60,713 nucleotides of DNA from Bacteroides sp. (GCA_014801535.1 JAAVEA010000023.1:1-60713); one strand, 5' to 3'. Shown: positions 20,476-29,939, counted from the stretch's first letter. The notes: a model not told the origin generated them from the letters alone. Numbers and translations are program-made.

Positions 20476-20997
20476 TTACTCTTTGTTGGAAAGGGTTTCC
20501 AAAACGCCATGAAGTATATTGGCACCACTCTGGAGAGCGCTGATAACGTTCTTGGCAGGCGACTGGAGAAGTCCGATAACGTCTGCGATAAGTTCGTTCT
20601 TGCTCTTGATATTGGAAAGGATATCCAACTGATCCTCGCCAACATAAACAGTTTCCTCCACGTATGCACCCTTCAACATAGGAAGCGTGTCATTCTTGTC
20701 GCGGAACTTCTTGATAAGTTTTGCAGGCGCATTGCCTACATTGCTGAGAAGAAGTGTAGTTTCTCCGTGGAGAAGATCATACAGACCTGAATAATCAGTC
20801 TCGCTTGCCTCAAATGCCTGCTTAAGAAGTGTATTCTTTACACAAAGCATCTTGATATCCTCACCGAAACATGCACGACGTAACGCGCTTGTCTTTTCAG
20901 CGTTGAGACCTGAGGTCTGAGTCAGATAAACGCAGCTGTAATTCTTCAGCTGGTCGCCTATATTGGCAATGATGATAGCTTTATCTTCCTTTTTCAT
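20476..20997 (-). CDS. rplJ: 50S ribosomal protein L10
   Basis: This is the 173-residue L10, the base of the ribosomal stalk, which binds 23S rRNA and carries L7/L12 dimers on its C-terminal helix. The conserved N-terminal region has LTQTSGLNAEKTSALRRAC and MLCVKNTLLKQAF, and GETTLLLS follows near residue 75. It sits 19 bases downstream of rplA. In many bacteria the L10/L7-L12 complex represses its own mRNA; no specific leader structure was identified here. Confidence 0.95.
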   Translation of the reverse strand: MKKEDKAIIIANIGDQLKNYSCVYLTQTSGLNAEKTSALRRACFGEDIKMLCVKNTLLKQAFEASETDYSGLYDLLHGETTLLLSNVGNAPAKLIKKFRDKNDTLPMLKGAYVEETVYVGEDQLDILSNIKSKNELIADVIGLLQSPAKNVISALQSGANILHGVLETLSNKE

Positions 20998-21016
20998 TTC
21001 TCTGTTTCTTTATTAA

Positions 21017-21712
21017 TTATTCGGCAACAGATTTAGGCTCCACCTTTATACCGGGGCCCATCGTGCTTGAAAGATAAATGCTCTTGATATATGTGCCTTT
21101 TGAAGTGGCAGGTTTAAGTTTGATCAATGTATTGATAAACTCCTTAGCATTATCGCGCATCTGCTCGGCTGTGAAAGATACCTTACCGATAGAAGCATGA
21201 ACAATACCTGTTTTATCCACTTTAAAGTCAATCTTACCCTGTTTTACTTCCTTTACTGCCTTAGCCACATCCATTGTGACTGTACCGCTCTTGGGGTTAG
21301 GCATCAATCCACGGGGACCGAGAATACGACCCAAAGGACCGAGCTTACCCATTACTGAAGGCTGAGTGATGATCACATCAACATCTGTCCAACCTTCTTT
21401 GATCTTCTGAAGATATTCATCAAGACCAACATAATCGGCACCGGCTTCTTTGGCTGCAGCTTCTGCGTCAGGGCCGCACAAAACGAGCACTTTAACCTGC
21501 TTGCCAGTACCATGGGGAAGCGAAACTACGCCACGCACCATCTGGTCGGCTTTGCGGGGGTCAACACCAAGACGGACATCAATATCGAAAGAAGCATCAA
21601 ACTTCTCGAAAGAAGTTTCCTTTACTTTTTCAGATGCCTCGATCAAGGTATATTCCTTCCCCGGTTCAATCTTCGATAAAGCCAACTTTTGATTTTTTGT
21701 CAGTTTTCCCAT
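21017..21712 (-). CDS. rplA: 50S ribosomal protein L1
   Basis: The 231-residue L1 of the mobile L1 stalk carries family blocks [48 protein letters not shown] and [15 protein letters not shown]. It binds 23S rRNA near the E site and, in several bacteria, its own operon mRNA. It follows rplK by 14 bases and is complete. Confidence 0.96.
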   Translation of the reverse strand: MGKLTKNQKLALSKIEPGKEYTLIEASEKVKETSFEKFDASFDIDVRLGVDPRKADQMVRGVVSLPHGTGKQVKVLVLCGPDAEAAAKEAGADYVGLDEYLQKIKEGWTDVDVIITQPSVMGKLGPLGRILGPRGLMPNPKSGTVTMDVAKAVKEVKQGKIDFKVDKTGIVHASIGKVSFTAEQMRDNAKEFINTLIKLKPATSKGTYIKSIYLSSTMGPGIKVEPKSVAE

Positions 21713-21726
21713 TTTCTTGAAGATTT

Positions 21727-22170
21727 TTAGTTAAGTTCAGGGAAATCACCCTTTACGGTTATACCCATGCTTCTCGCTGTGCCTGCAACCATACGCATTG
21801 CAGAATCCAAAGTAAAACAGTTCAAATCCGGCATCTTGTCTTCTGCAATAGTCTTTACCTGATCCCAGGAGATTTCTGCAACCTTCTTACGGTTAGGTTG
21901 TGCAGAACCGCTTTTAACTTTTGCAACTTCTTTAAGCTGCACAGCCACCGGCGGAGTCTTTACAATAAAGTCGAAGCTCTTGTCAGTATAGTATGTAATT
22001 ACTACTGGAAGAACCTTTCCGGCCTTATCCTGGGTGCGGGCATTGAATTGCTTGCAAAATTCCATGATGTTGATACCCTTAGAACCCAGTGCGGGACCTA
22101 CGGGAGGAGACGGGTTTGCCGCGCCACCTTTAATCTGTAATTTGATCTGTCCAGCAATTTCTTTTGCCAT
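21727..22170 (-). CDS. rplK: 50S ribosomal protein L11
   Basis: The 147-residue L11 starts [20 protein letters not shown], then [19 protein letters not shown], and has the C-terminal rRNA-binding region ending [19 protein letters not shown] and GTARSMGI. It forms part of the GTPase-associated centre with 23S rRNA. It follows nusG by 65 bases. Confidence 0.96.
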   Translation of the reverse strand: MAKEIAGQIKLQIKGGAANPSPPVGPALGSKGINIMEFCKQFNARTQDKAGKVLPVVITYYTDKSFDFIVKTPPVAVQLKEVAKVKSGSAQPNRKKVAEISWDQVKTIAEDKMPDLNCFTLDSAMRMVAGTARSMGITVKGDFPELN

Positions 22171-22235
22171 TGTTCTACTTTTTTAAAATTGTTTTGTCGA
22201 TTCAAACTCTCTTCTGACCGTAACAAATCATCAGA

Positions 22236-22787
22236 TCACTCTCTTTCGACTTGGGAATTTTCCAACTCAAGATCAGTGGGACGGCCAAATATCTTGACTT
22301 CCACCTTTATCTTCTTCTTGTCATTGATAACTTCCTTGATAACACCGCTGAACCCGCTGAACGGACCAACATTAACCTTCACAACCTCTCCAACAACATA
22401 AACATCATTGGATTCAGCCTGAGGCTGGCGCATCTCATCGGCAGTTCCCAGCATCTTCATCACCTCACTTTCACGCAGAGGAACAGGCTTGCTACCCTTC
22501 TCACGTCCACGCAAAAAATCAATGACATTCGTGGTGTTTCTGAGTTCATAAATCACTTCTCCGGTAAGCTGTGCCTTTACAAAAACATAGCCCGAATAAA
22601 GTGTACGCTCTTTCAACACTTTCTTGCCATTGCGAGTAGAATAAACTTTTTCAGTGGGAATCAATACCTGTGAAACAAAATTGCCTATGTCTGTGTTCTT
22701 GATTGCTGCATCCAACACTTCCTTGACTTTTGCTTCCTTTCCTGAGATGGCACGTAATACATACCACTCCTGCTTATTTTCAGCCAT
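22236..22787 (-). CDS. nusG: Transcription termination/antitermination factor NusG
   Basis: The 183-residue NusG has an NGN domain beginning EWYVLRAISGKEAKVKEVL (residues about 6-24), with YSGYVFVKAQ in the middle, and a C-terminal KOW motif GEVVKVNVGPFSGFSGVIKE at about 130-150. It binds RNA polymerase across the clamp and links it to the ribosome or Rho. It follows secE by 20 bases. The N-terminal domain is about 20 residues longer than a minimal NusG, as is common in Bacteroidetes. Confidence 0.95.
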   Translation of the reverse strand: MAENKQEWYVLRAISGKEAKVKEVLDAAIKNTDIGNFVSQVLIPTEKVYSTRNGKKVLKERTLYSGYVFVKAQLTGEVIYELRNTTNVIDFLRGREKGSKPVPLRESEVMKMLGTADEMRQPQAESNDVYVVGEVVKVNVGPFSGFSGVIKEVINDKKKIKVEVKIFGRPTDLELENSQVERE

Positions 22788-22807
22788 TGAAATCCTATGT
22801 TAAAAGT

Positions 22808-22999
22808 TTAAAAACTGATACTGTAAATCAACTCCATAAGAAGATTGAAAATCTTATCAACAGCCCAGATGAATACAGCCAGAATGATGGAAGCTATCAA
22901 GACCAGCACCGAACTGTTGATGAGTTGTTTCTGAGTCGGCCAAGAAACCTTATAAACTAACTCGTCATAAGATTCCTTTATATCCTTGAATAATTTCAT
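22808..22999 (-). CDS. secE: Preprotein translocase subunit SecE
   Basis: The 63-residue single-pass membrane protein has a short cytoplasmic amphipathic start (MKLFKDIKESYDELVYKVSWP), the conserved VSWPTQKQL turn, and one transmembrane helix (SSVLVLIASIILAVFIWAVD). It clamps the SecYEG channel in the inner membrane. A longer frame up to 23044 would run into the tRNA-Trp gene, so the ATG at 22999, 13 bases from the tRNA 3' end, is chosen. Confidence 0.93.
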   Translation of the reverse strand: MKLFKDIKESYDELVYKVSWPTQKQLINSSVLVLIASIILAVFIWAVDKIFNLLMELIYSISF

Positions 23000-23011
23000 A
23001 TTTCTTTTAAT

Positions 23012-23087
23012 TGGCACGGGAAGAAAGACTCGAACTCTCGACACCCGGTTTTGGAGACCGGTGCTCTACCAACTGAGCTATTCCCGT
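23012..23087 (-). tRNA. tRNA-Trp (CCA)
   Basis: The cloverleaf is complete: acceptor ACGGGAA/TTCCCGT, D arm TAGCTCAGTTGGTAGAGC, anticodon loop CTCCAAA giving anticodon CCA, T loop TTCGAGT, discriminator G, and an encoded 3' CCA. It lies between tuf and secE, the usual position in this cluster. Confidence 0.95.
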
Positions 23088-23091
23088 GAAT

Positions 23092-23128
23092 AAAAGGGGG
23101 TCTTGGAAAACTTCTTCAACCCCCTTTT
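23092..23128. terminator. Hairpin after tuf
   Basis: AAAAGGGGGT (23092-23101) pairs with ACCCCCTTTT (23119-23128). On the minus strand it follows tuf and is trailed by TTTTATT just before tRNA-Trp, so it probably terminates or attenuates tuf transcripts. Confidence 0.65.
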
Positions 23129-23153
23129 TATCGAGTTTGAATTATAGTCAATA

Positions 23154-24341
23154 TCAATCGTCGTATACAGCTGTGATCTGACCTGAACCTACTGTGCGGC
23201 CACCTTCACGAATTGCGAAACGAAGACCCTGATCGCAAGCTACCGGAGTGATGAGCTTAACATCGATCTCAACGTTATCACCAGGCATTACCATTTCTAC
23301 ACCTTCAGGAAGAGTGATCTCACCTGTAACATCAAGTGTACGGATGTAGAACTGAGGACGATATTTGTTGTGGAACGGAGTGTGACGGCCACCTTCCTCT
23401 TTCTTCAAGATATAAACCTGAGCCTTGAAGTGATCGTGAGGTTTAACCTGTCCGGGATGGCAGATAACCATACCACGTTTGATCTCGTTCTTATCGATAC
23501 CACGGAGGAGAAGACCTACGTTATCACCAGCTTCACCTTCGTCAAGAATCTTACGGAACATCTCAACACCAGTAACAACTGATTTCTTGTCTGCACCAAG
23601 ACCAAGGATCTGAACCTCGTCGCCAACTTTTACGCGACCAGCCTCGATACGACCTGTAGCAACTGTACCACGACCAGTGATTGAGAATACATCCTCAACA
23701 GGCATCAAGAAAGGTTTATCAACATCACGGGGAGGAAGCGGAATCCAGTTATCAACTGCATCCATAAGTTCCATCACCTTGTCAACCCACTCTTTCTCAC
23801 CGTTAAGAGCACCAAGTGCTGAACCACGGATGATAGGAGTATTGTCGCCATCATATTCATACTGAGAAAGAAGATCACGCATATCCATCTCTACGAGCTC
23901 GAGCATTTCCTCATCGTCTACCATGTCACACTTGTTCATGAATACAACGAGACGGGGAACGTTCACCTGACGTGCAAGAAGGATGTGCTCGCGAGTCTGA
24001 GGCATCGGACCGTCAGTTGCGGCAACTACGATGATTGCACCGTCCATCTGAGCTGCACCAGTTACCATGTTCTTCACATAGTCAGCGTGTCCCGGGCAGT
24101 CTACGTGAGCATAGTGACGATTTGCAGTCTGATACTCAACGTGTGCTGTATTGATTGTAATACCACGCTCTTTCTCCTCAGGAGCGTTATCAATTGAATC
24201 GAATGAACGAAGTTCTGAAAGACCCTGTTCTGCAAGAACCTTAGTAATGGCTGCAGTAAGAGTTGTCTTACCGTGATCCACGTGACCGATCGTACCGATG
24301 TTCACGTGCGGTTTGGTTCTTTCAAATTTTTCTTTAGCCAT
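23154..24341 (-). CDS. tuf: Elongation factor Tu
   Basis: The 395-residue GTPase delivers aminoacyl-tRNA to the ribosome. G1 is GHVDHGKTT at about residues 19-27, the switch I Thr lies in [14 protein letters not shown]3 is [13 protein letters not shown]4 is NKCDMVDD and G5 is SALGAL. Domains 2 and 3 follow ([19 protein letters not shown] and [14 protein letters not shown]). It is complete. The gene sits between two sets of tRNA genes, and only one tuf copy is present in the window. Confidence 0.98.
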   Translation of the reverse strand: MAKEKFERTKPHVNIGTIGHVDHGKTTLTAAITKVLAEQGLSELRSFDSIDNAPEEKERGITINTAHVEYQTANRHYAHVDCPGHADYVKNMVTGAAQMDGAIIVVAATDGPMPQTREHILLARQVNVPRLVVFMNKCDMVDDEEMLELVEMDMRDLLSQYEYDGDNTPIIRGSALGALNGEKEWVDKVMELMDAVDNWIPLPPRDVDKPFLMPVEDVFSITGRGTVATGRIEAGRVKVGDEVQILGLGADKKSVVTGVEMFRKILDEGEAGDNVGLLLRGIDKNEIKRGMVICHPGQVKPHDHFKAQVYILKKEEGGRHTPFHNKYRPQFYIRTLDVTGEITLPEGVEMVMPGDNVEIDVKLITPVACDQGLRFAIREGGRTVGSGQITAVYDD

Positions 24342-24396
24342 AGTTTTGCTATTATTGTTGTATTATTATTTTTACTTCCAAGAGGAAAGAGATTTG

Positions 24397-24468
<72 letters not shown>

Positions 24469-24473
24469 AAATC

Positions 24474-24549
24474 TGGAGCGGAAGACGAGGTTCGAACTCG
24501 CGACCCTTAGCTTGGAAGGCTAATGCTCTACCAACTGAGCTACTTCCGC
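24474..24549 (-). tRNA. tRNA-Gly (TCC)
   Basis: Acceptor GCGGAAG/CTTCCGC, anticodon loop CTTCCAA (TCC), T loop TTCGAAC, discriminator T and an encoded CCA. It is 76 nt with all stems well paired. Confidence 0.95.
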
Positions 24550-24564
24550 AGATTGTTTTTTTTG

Positions 24565-24647
24565 TGGGCGAAGATGGATTCGAACCACCGAAGGCATAAG
24601 CCAGCAGATTTACAGTCTGCCCCATTTGGCCACTCTGGTATTCGCCC
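24565..24647 (-). tRNA. tRNA-Tyr (GTA)
   Basis: Acceptor GGGCGAA/TTCGCCC, anticodon GTA in loop TGTAAAT, a long class II variable arm (GGCTTATGCC region) and T loop TTCGAAT. The discriminator is A and CCA is not encoded. It is 83 nt. Confidence 0.95.
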
Positions 24648-24653
24648 TTTTTG

Positions 24654-24727
24654 AGCCTCTTGTCGGATTCGAACCAACGACCCCGAGATTACAAATCACG
24701 TGCTCTGGCCAACTGAGCTAAAGAGGC
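24654..24727 (-). tRNA. tRNA-Thr (TGT)
   Basis: Acceptor GCCTCTT/AAGAGGC, anticodon loop TTTGTAA (TGT) with one T-T mismatch in the anticodon stem, T loop TTCGAAT, discriminator T, no encoded CCA. It is 74 nt and the first gene after the cluster promoter. Confidence 0.93.
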
Positions 24728-24789
24728 TTGCTCAATTCGATTAATCAGCTTTTCGTTCCGTAGAACCAGTGTCTAACCGAATCCGAGTG

Positions 24790-24820
24790 CAAAGTTATAA
24801 CTTTTTTCTTTTACTGCAAA
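24790..24820 (-). promoter_or_regulatory. Promoter of the tRNA-tuf-secE-nusG cluster
   Basis: On the minus strand TTTG (24820-24817) and TAACTTTG (24797-24790) are 19 bases apart, a perfect match to the Bacteroidetes promoter. It lies about 60 bases upstream of the first tRNA-Thr. Confidence 0.75.
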
Positions 24821-24884
24821 ATTTTTGAGCAAAAAAATTCAAGAAATTTTCAATTATTTTTTCGTCTCTCCTCATTTATGCATG

Positions 24885-24937
24885 TTAAAAACATGATTGA
24901 TTGCGATTTAATGCTTCGCAATCAATCATATGTTTTT
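24885..24937. terminator. Terminator after glmS
   Basis: ATGATTGATTGCG (24893-24905) pairs perfectly with CGCAATCAATCAT (24917-24929). T runs lie on both strands, so it can stop glmS transcription (minus) and any plus-strand readthrough. Confidence 0.8.
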
Positions 24938-24946
24938 TATCAGGTT

Positions 24947-26791
24947 TTATTCTACAGTAACCGATTTTGCAAGATTTCTCGGCATATCCACATTTTTTCC
25001 CTTATTAATGGCAATGTAGTAAGAAAGGAGCTGAAGCGGAATGGAGGTAATGATTGGAGACAGGCATTCCGGGATCTCCGGCACCTCAAGCACATGATCG
25101 GCTATATTCTTTATCTCCGTGTCTCCTTCCGTCACAATTGCTATGATGCTTCCGCCCCGTGCCTTCACCTGCTGAACATTACTTACAATCTTTTCATACA
25201 GATGGTCGTTGGGCGCGATAATAACCGAAGGCATCTCTTCATCAATAAGCGCAATGGGGCCATGTTTCATTTCGGCCGCCGGATAACCCTCGGCATGAAT
25301 ATATGAAATCTCTTTCAGCTTCAAAGCTCCTTCAAGAGCCACAGGATAGCTGTAGCCACGTCCGAGATAGAGGAAATTACGGGCATAGGTATAAATCAAC
25401 GAGAGATGTTCTATCTCATCGTTAAGCTTTAGCACTTTTTCCACATATTCGGGAATCTTCAGCACTTCGGCTCCTAATTCCGCAATCTTCTCCTGACTCA
25501 TGGTTCCCTTTAACTGAGCGATTCCCAAAGCGAGGAGAGTAAGCACCATAACCTGTCCGGTAAACGCCTTTGTAGAAGCCACACCGATTTCCGGACCGAC
25601 GTGAATATATGTTCCGCTGTCCGTTTCGCGAGGGATCGACGAACCAACTGAATTTGACACACCAAACACAAATGCTCCCATCTGACGGGCGATAACCGCA
25701 GCGGCGAGCGTATCGGCAGTCTCTCCGCTCTGCGAGATCGCTATCACGATGTCTTTGTCGTCAAGTACAGGATTTGAATAGCGGAATTCACTTGCATATT
25801 CCACTTCAACCGGAATGCGGCACATATCTTGAATAAGATATTTTCCCAACAGGGCCGCATGCCATGATGTGCCACATGCCACAATGACGATACGTTTGGC
25901 GTTAAGGAATTTCTCTTTGTTATCGTTGATGCCGTTAACATTTATGCGTCCTCCCCCATCAATTATTCTGCCTCTGATACAGTCACGGAGCGTAAGAGGC
26001 TGCTCGAAGATCTCTTTAAGCATGAAATGGGGATAGCCCCCCTTCTCAAGCTGAGAGATGGATAGCTCAAGGGTTTTAACATCAATCTTGCTTTCCCGGT
26101 TATCAAGATTCAGAATTCTCAAAGGCTCACCTTTCTTTATGACGGCAATCTCTTCATCTTTGAGATACACCACATCTTTCGTATATTCCACAAAAGGAGT
26201 GGCGTCGGAAGCAAGGAATGTCTCATCGTCTCCAATACCGATAACGAGCGGACTGCTCTGTCGGGCTGCCACAATAGTGTCGGGATGATCTTTTTCAATC
26301 ACGGCTATAGCATACGCACCCACCACCTGGTTCAATGCTTCGCGCACCGCATCTACAAGCGAACAATTGTTCTTTACCTTTATATATTCTATCAGCTGAA
26401 CCAACACTTCGGTGTCGGTTTCGGAATGGAATTTACATCCGTGCTGAATCAAGGCATCCTTCAACACCTTGTAGTTCTCTATGGTGCCGTTATGCACAAG
26501 AGCAAGATTTCCATCCTCACTATAATGGGGATGTGCGTTACAATCGGATGGCTCCCCATGAGTTGCCCATCGGGTATGGGCGATACCCACACCCGCATCG
26601 AGAGATTTATCTTTACAATATTCCTCCAGATTGCTTACCTTTCCCTTGGATTTATATACCTTCAGAGTGCCGTCATTGCCCACAAGAGCAATTCCGGCGC
26701 TGTCATATCCACGGTATTCAAGTCTGTGAAGTCCTTTTATCAATATATCATATACGTTTCCGTTTCCGATGTATCCTACAATTCCACACAT
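24947..26791 (-). CDS. glmS: Glutamine--fructose-6-phosphate aminotransferase (isomerizing)
   Basis: The 614-residue enzyme makes glucosamine-6-phosphate, the first step towards UDP-GlcNAc for peptidoglycan and LPS. The N-terminal glutaminase begins MCGIVGYIG, with Cys2 as nucleophile, and has RLEYRGYDSAGIA and HTRWATHGEPSDCNAHPH. The C-terminal half has two sugar isomerase domains (CGTSWHAALLGKYLIQ; ISQSGETADTLAA) and ends DMPRNLAKSVTVE, the conserved active-site tail. No glmS ribozyme is seen upstream; instead there is a leader of about 165 bases with a short overlapping ORF. The gene has its own promoter and terminator. Confidence 0.97.
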   Translation of the reverse strand: MCGIVGYIGNGNVYDILIKGLHRLEYRGYDSAGIALVGNDGTLKVYKSKGKVSNLEEYCKDKSLDAGVGIAHTRWATHGEPSDCNAHPHYSEDGNLALVHNGTIENYKVLKDALIQHGCKFHSETDTEVLVQLIEYIKVKNNCSLVDAVREALNQVVGAYAIAVIEKDHPDTIVAARQSSPLVIGIGDDETFLASDATPFVEYTKDVVYLKDEEIAVIKKGEPLRILNLDNRESKIDVKTLELSISQLEKGGYPHFMLKEIFEQPLTLRDCIRGRIIDGGGRINVNGINDNKEKFLNAKRIVIVACGTSWHAALLGKYLIQDMCRIPVEVEYASEFRYSNPVLDDKDIVIAISQSGETADTLAAAVIARQMGAFVFGVSNSVGSSIPRETDSGTYIHVGPEIGVASTKAFTGQVMVLTLLALGIAQLKGTMSQEKIAELGAEVLKIPEYVEKVLKLNDEIEHLSLIYTYARNFLYLGRGYSYPVALEGALKLKEISYIHAEGYPAAEMKHGPIALIDEEMPSVIIAPNDHLYEKIVSNVQQVKARGGSIIAIVTEGDTEIKNIADHVLEVPEIPECLSPIITSIPLQLLSYYIAINKGKNVDMPRNLAKSVTVE

Positions 26792-26871
26792 AATGATTGA
26801 AATGAATATTTGTAATAAGCAGCTCGAAAATAACGATTCGGAAATTCTAACCGTAAAATATCTTTAGCCAT
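26776..26871 (-). CDS. Possible upstream ORF overlapping the glmS start
   Basis: A 31-codon frame begins at ATG 26871 (MAKDILRLEFPNRYFRAAYY) and ends with TAG at 26778-26776, so it overlaps the first 16 bases of glmS in another frame. It lies wholly inside the predicted transcript. It could couple or regulate translation of glmS, or it could be chance. I found no independent support beyond position. Confidence 0.25.
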   Translation of the reverse strand: MAKDILRLEFPNRYFRAAYYKYSFQSLCVEL

Positions 26872-26965
26872 TAATTCGATTTGTTAGTATGCTAAACAAT
26901 TTTACGAGCTACCCAGTGGTTCAATAGTCCTCCCCGACAAAGTCGACAGGAGTATTTTGTAAACG

Positions 26966-26996
26966 CAAAATTACCTCATATATTCTAATAATCCAA
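26966..26996 (-). promoter_or_regulatory. glmS promoter
   Basis: TAATTTTG (26973-26966) on the minus strand has TTG (26996-26994) 20 bases upstream. The predicted start near 26959 gives a leader of about 165 bases to the glmS ATG. Apart from this, the short ORF and the terminator at 27040-27073, 26792-27098 holds nothing recognisable. Confidence 0.55.
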
Positions 26997-27039
26997 TTTT
27001 TTAGTATAAATAATCCACATTTTGCCCTAATATTAAAAA

Positions 27040-27073
27040 ATCCGGGGCCATTCCGAAAGAATGACACCCGGAT
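27040..27073 (-). terminator. Terminator of the small lipoprotein gene
   Basis: ATCCGGG pairs with CCCGGAT, with an inner ATTC/GAAT pairing. On the minus strand the hairpin is followed by TTTTTT. It lies 26 bases beyond the lipoprotein stop. Confidence 0.75.
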
Positions 27074-27098
27074 CTACAGACCACTTGCAGAGTATGTC

Positions 27099-27599
27099 TT
27101 AGTGCAGCACTACCTCACCGTCACCTGTGGCAATCACGTTTGAAGTGTCGGAAGCAGGCATTTCCTCAATGTCTCCCACTACATCAGGATTCATCATCCC
27201 TCTGTTGGTGATATCGCTTATAGGCATTGCCTCAAGATTGGAAAACTCCTCCATTTTCTTAACATTCTTCTCACCCAGCTGCTTTGCGCTTGCAGCAAAC
27301 AACGCATTCCTGAATGTATCAAGATATACCGCATCCGACGCCATCTGGGCAAGCTCCGATGCAGCATCCGCATATTCTTTAGATGTGGTGTCGGCTCCAC
27401 TGTTTATAATATTAAAATAAGGCTGTGCTTTCTGAGCATAATTCGCACAATAATCAATCATAGTTGAGTAGTCGGCCTCTGTAAGAGTCTCTCCGGCTGC
27501 AATCTTCTCTGATACAGCTTTTGCATCATCCTTGCTTCCGCAGGAAGCCATGATGAGACACAGAACGGTCATCATCATAAATGTCATCACTTTTTTCAT
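27099..27599 (-). CDS. Small lipoprotein of unknown function
   Basis: The 166-residue product has a signal segment ending in the lipobox IMASC at about residues 17-21, then GSKDDAKAVSEKI. The rest is mostly helical, with a Met/Asp-rich tail. No family is recognised. Expected location is the periplasmic or outer face of a membrane. It lies 46 bases downstream of the NYN-domain gene in the same orientation, so the two may be co-transcribed, and it ends at its own terminator. Confidence 0.7.
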   Translation of the reverse strand: MKKVMTFMMMTVLCLIMASCGSKDDAKAVSEKIAAGETLTEADYSTMIDYCANYAQKAQPYFNIINSGADTTSKEYADAASELAQMASDAVYLDTFRNALFAASAKQLGEKNVKKMEEFSNLEAMPISDITNRGMMNPDVVGDIEEMPASDTSNVIATGDGEVVLH

Positions 27600-27645
27600 A
27601 ATATCTCGATTTAATTCTATAATTTATTTTTCTGTTTCTATTTTT

Positions 27646-28296
27646 TTAGAATTCGTCACCAAGAGGAGTTACGGCCGGCTCGCGGAGTTTATAAAGCAGC
27701 TGACGTTTCAAATGAGGGGAATCCTCTATTATTTCGGAAAGTTCCCAATGATGTCCGGCCTCTTCACGCAATAAAGGAGAGGTTGCGTCAACATCGGTAA
27801 GATTCCAAGTCAACAACACTGTCTTTATCTTCAAGGCCTTCAATTTCCTTACGAGCATCTCGTGGTCGGCATCTCCGGTGATCAGCACCACATAGTCAAA
27901 TTTACGGAACGTGGCAAGCTCATAAGCCTCAAGAGCAAACCAGACATCAACACCTTTCTCCACTACTTCCGTCTGTCCGTCTCTTTCCACTTCACGCAGA
28001 TGTTTATAGTGAAAGATCACGTCATTCTCAATAAGGGTGTCTTCAAATTTTCTTTCGTTATAGAGCAGATGCTTGTCGTAGGCTTCCTTCACTCTGAATC
28101 TTCCTCTGAAATAATGTGCCTCTGTAATCTGGCAATCCGAGATATGCACCCCTTCTTCCATCGACAGGCGCGCACAAATATAATCAAACAGCGATCTTAC
28201 ACGTATTATGGATCGCTCCTGCGCCTTAAGCGCCCGGTTCACTTTTGCATAATAGCCTCCGTCTATGAAGACTCCAACTGATATATATTCGAGCAT
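27646..28296 (-). CDS. NYN-domain (PIN-like) putative RNase
   Basis: The 216-residue protein carries the NYN fold. VGVFIDGGYYAKV at about residues 7-19 gives the first acidic residue, VDVWFALEAYELA near 117 the second, and VVLITGDADHEMLVRKLKA near 138 the third cluster. NYN proteins are PIN-like nucleases or RNA-binding proteins (LabA/DUF88 group). The target is unknown. The acidic residues look intact. It has no signal peptide and should be cytoplasmic. A terminator at 28361-28390 separates it from the pepD gene upstream. Confidence 0.82.
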   Translation of the reverse strand: MLEYISVGVFIDGGYYAKVNRALKAQERSIIRVRSLFDYICARLSMEEGVHISDCQITEAHYFRGRFRVKEAYDKHLLYNERKFEDTLIENDVIFHYKHLREVERDGQTEVVEKGVDVWFALEAYELATFRKFDYVVLITGDADHEMLVRKLKALKIKTVLLTWNLTDVDATSPLLREEAGHHWELSEIIEDSPHLKRQLLYKLREPAVTPLGDEF

Positions 28297-28360
28297 GATA
28301 ATTTTTCTGATAAGTCATTTAACCGGTATTCACCGACTTCATTATTTTTAACACACTCAA

Positions 28361-28390
28361 TGAAAAAAGGTTCGCCTTTATGGCGAACCT
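28361..28390 (-). terminator. Terminator of the pepD/muramidase cluster
   Basis: AGGTTCGCC (28368-28376) pairs perfectly with GGCGAACCT (28382-28390). On the minus strand a TTTTTT run follows. It lies about 80 bases beyond the 3' end of the last pepD. Confidence 0.9.
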
Positions 28391-28468
28391 CATAGTGCGT
28401 TTTGCTTTATCTTTTTTGATTTAAATGAATACGGTCAACCGGCTTCATTTAAGTCGTAATCCGCTTAA

Positions 28469-29923
28469 TCACGCGAGTCTACGGAGCATTTCGGTGAGAA
28501 GTTTCCAGAAATCTTCTACTGATTTAATATTGGCTTTCTCTCCAGGCGAGTGAATATCTTTCAATGTAGGTCCGAAACTAACCATATCGAGTGCGGGCAT
28601 CTTTTCAAGGAACAGACCGCATTCGAGTCCGGCATGCAACGCCTCAACCTTAGGTTCAGCATGGAAAATATCGCGATAACTCTCTTCAGCCACTTTCAAC
28701 ACCTTAGAATCAGGATTAGGAGCCCATCCTACATATGCATCATCAAACGCTACATCCGCCCCTATAAGTGAGAACAGAGCCTTCACACGGTCGGCAATCT
28801 CGTCGCGACGTGAATCCACAGAAGAACGCTGATGCACAGTCACCTCAATCTTATCTCCATCTAACATCTTAACCGAGGCCAGATTACAGGAGGTCTCTAT
28901 AAGTCCCTCTATCGCATGCGACATCCCCTGAACACCATTGGGACAAGCATACACCGCCTTAATCAATTTGTGGGCGGTCGCAGCATCTATCACCTCTTCG
29001 CGCGCCTCAGTCTGCTCCACACTGAAATGGAAACTATCATTTTCCACTCCGGCAAACTCGGAATGTATCGTGGCATTAAACTCATCGGCAAGCTTCTTTA
29101 ATTTCTCAACATTGCCGGCCGACACCCCTATCACGGCATGTGCATCGCGTGGAATAGCATTTGCAAGCCCTCCTCCATCAATTTCCGCAACTTCAAACGG
29201 AGAAGTTTCCGAGAAAGTGAAAAGGAAACGTGCAAGCTGCTGATTGGCATTGGCTCTTCCAAGTCCTATCTCCATGCCTGAATGCCCACCTTTCAAACCG
29301 CCTATGGCAACCTTATAATATATCATCCCTTCGGGGGCGGCGATACGCTTATAGGGAAGAGAAGCAGTGGTCACCTTACCACCTGCACAACCAATCACGA
29401 GCTGACCCATCTCTTCGGAGTCAAGATTAAGAAGAATCTCTCCCGTAACAAATCCGGGCTGCAGGCCGTTGGCTCCGATAAGTCCCTGCTCTTCGTCAAC
29501 AGTGAACAGACATTCAATCGGACCATGCACAAGCGAATCATCCAAAAGGACAGCCATCGCCGCCGCACACCCCATACCGTTGTCAGCGCCCAACGTTGTT
29601 CCATTGGCCCTCACCCACTCTCCGTCAACAATTGTTTCGATCGGATCGGTAAGGAAATTATGAGAAGAGGTCGGCAACTTTTCAGCCACCATATCCTGAT
29701 GACCCTGAAGAATCACTGTCGGGGCATTTTCGTGACCCGGAGTAGCACCCTTACGCATCACGACATTACCTACCTCATCAGTAGCCGCTTCAATATTATG
29801 ACGGTCAGCCCAATCAATCAAAAACTCGCGCATACGGTCGAGATGATGTGTCGGGCGTGGCACCTTTGTAATCTCATCAAAACATTCCCATATTAATCTG
29901 GGATTCAAATCTGTGATTTTCAT
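28469..29923 (-). CDS. pepD: Aminoacyl-histidine dipeptidase (PepD family), copy A
   Basis: This is a 484-residue M20-family metallodipeptidase that splits dipeptides such as Xaa-His in the cytoplasm. Metal-ligand regions are visible in order: ILQGHQDMVAEK (His), TLGADNGMGCAAA (Asp), TVDEEQGLIGANG (catalytic Glu pair), LLNLDSEEMGQLVIG (Asp) and LHAGLECGLF (His). It is complete and has no signal peptide. A paralogue of near-equal length (30719-32176) lies two genes upstream with the same motifs. The cluster order suggests joint handling of peptides, possibly including those released from the cell wall, though that is inference. Confidence 0.93.
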   Translation of the reverse strand: MKITDLNPRLIWECFDEITKVPRPTHHLDRMREFLIDWADRHNIEAATDEVGNVVMRKGATPGHENAPTVILQGHQDMVAEKLPTSSHNFLTDPIETIVDGEWVRANGTTLGADNGMGCAAAMAVLLDDSLVHGPIECLFTVDEEQGLIGANGLQPGFVTGEILLNLDSEEMGQLVIGCAGGKVTTASLPYKRIAAPEGMIYYKVAIGGLKGGHSGMEIGLGRANANQQLARFLFTFSETSPFEVAEIDGGGLANAIPRDAHAVIGVSAGNVEKLKKLADEFNATIHSEFAGVENDSFHFSVEQTEAREEVIDAATAHKLIKAVYACPNGVQGMSHAIEGLIETSCNLASVKMLDGDKIEVTVHQRSSVDSRRDEIADRVKALFSLIGADVAFDDAYVGWAPNPDSKVLKVAEESYRDIFHAEPKVEALHAGLECGLFLEKMPALDMVSFGPTLKDIHSPGEKANIKSVEDFWKLLTEMLRRLA

Positions 29924-29939
29924 ATTTCTTTTAAGTTAT

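Noticed and set aside
26792..26960. glmS ribozyme upstream of glmS
   Set aside because: The leader is short and AT-rich and shows no recognisable ribozyme core or cleavage-site context.
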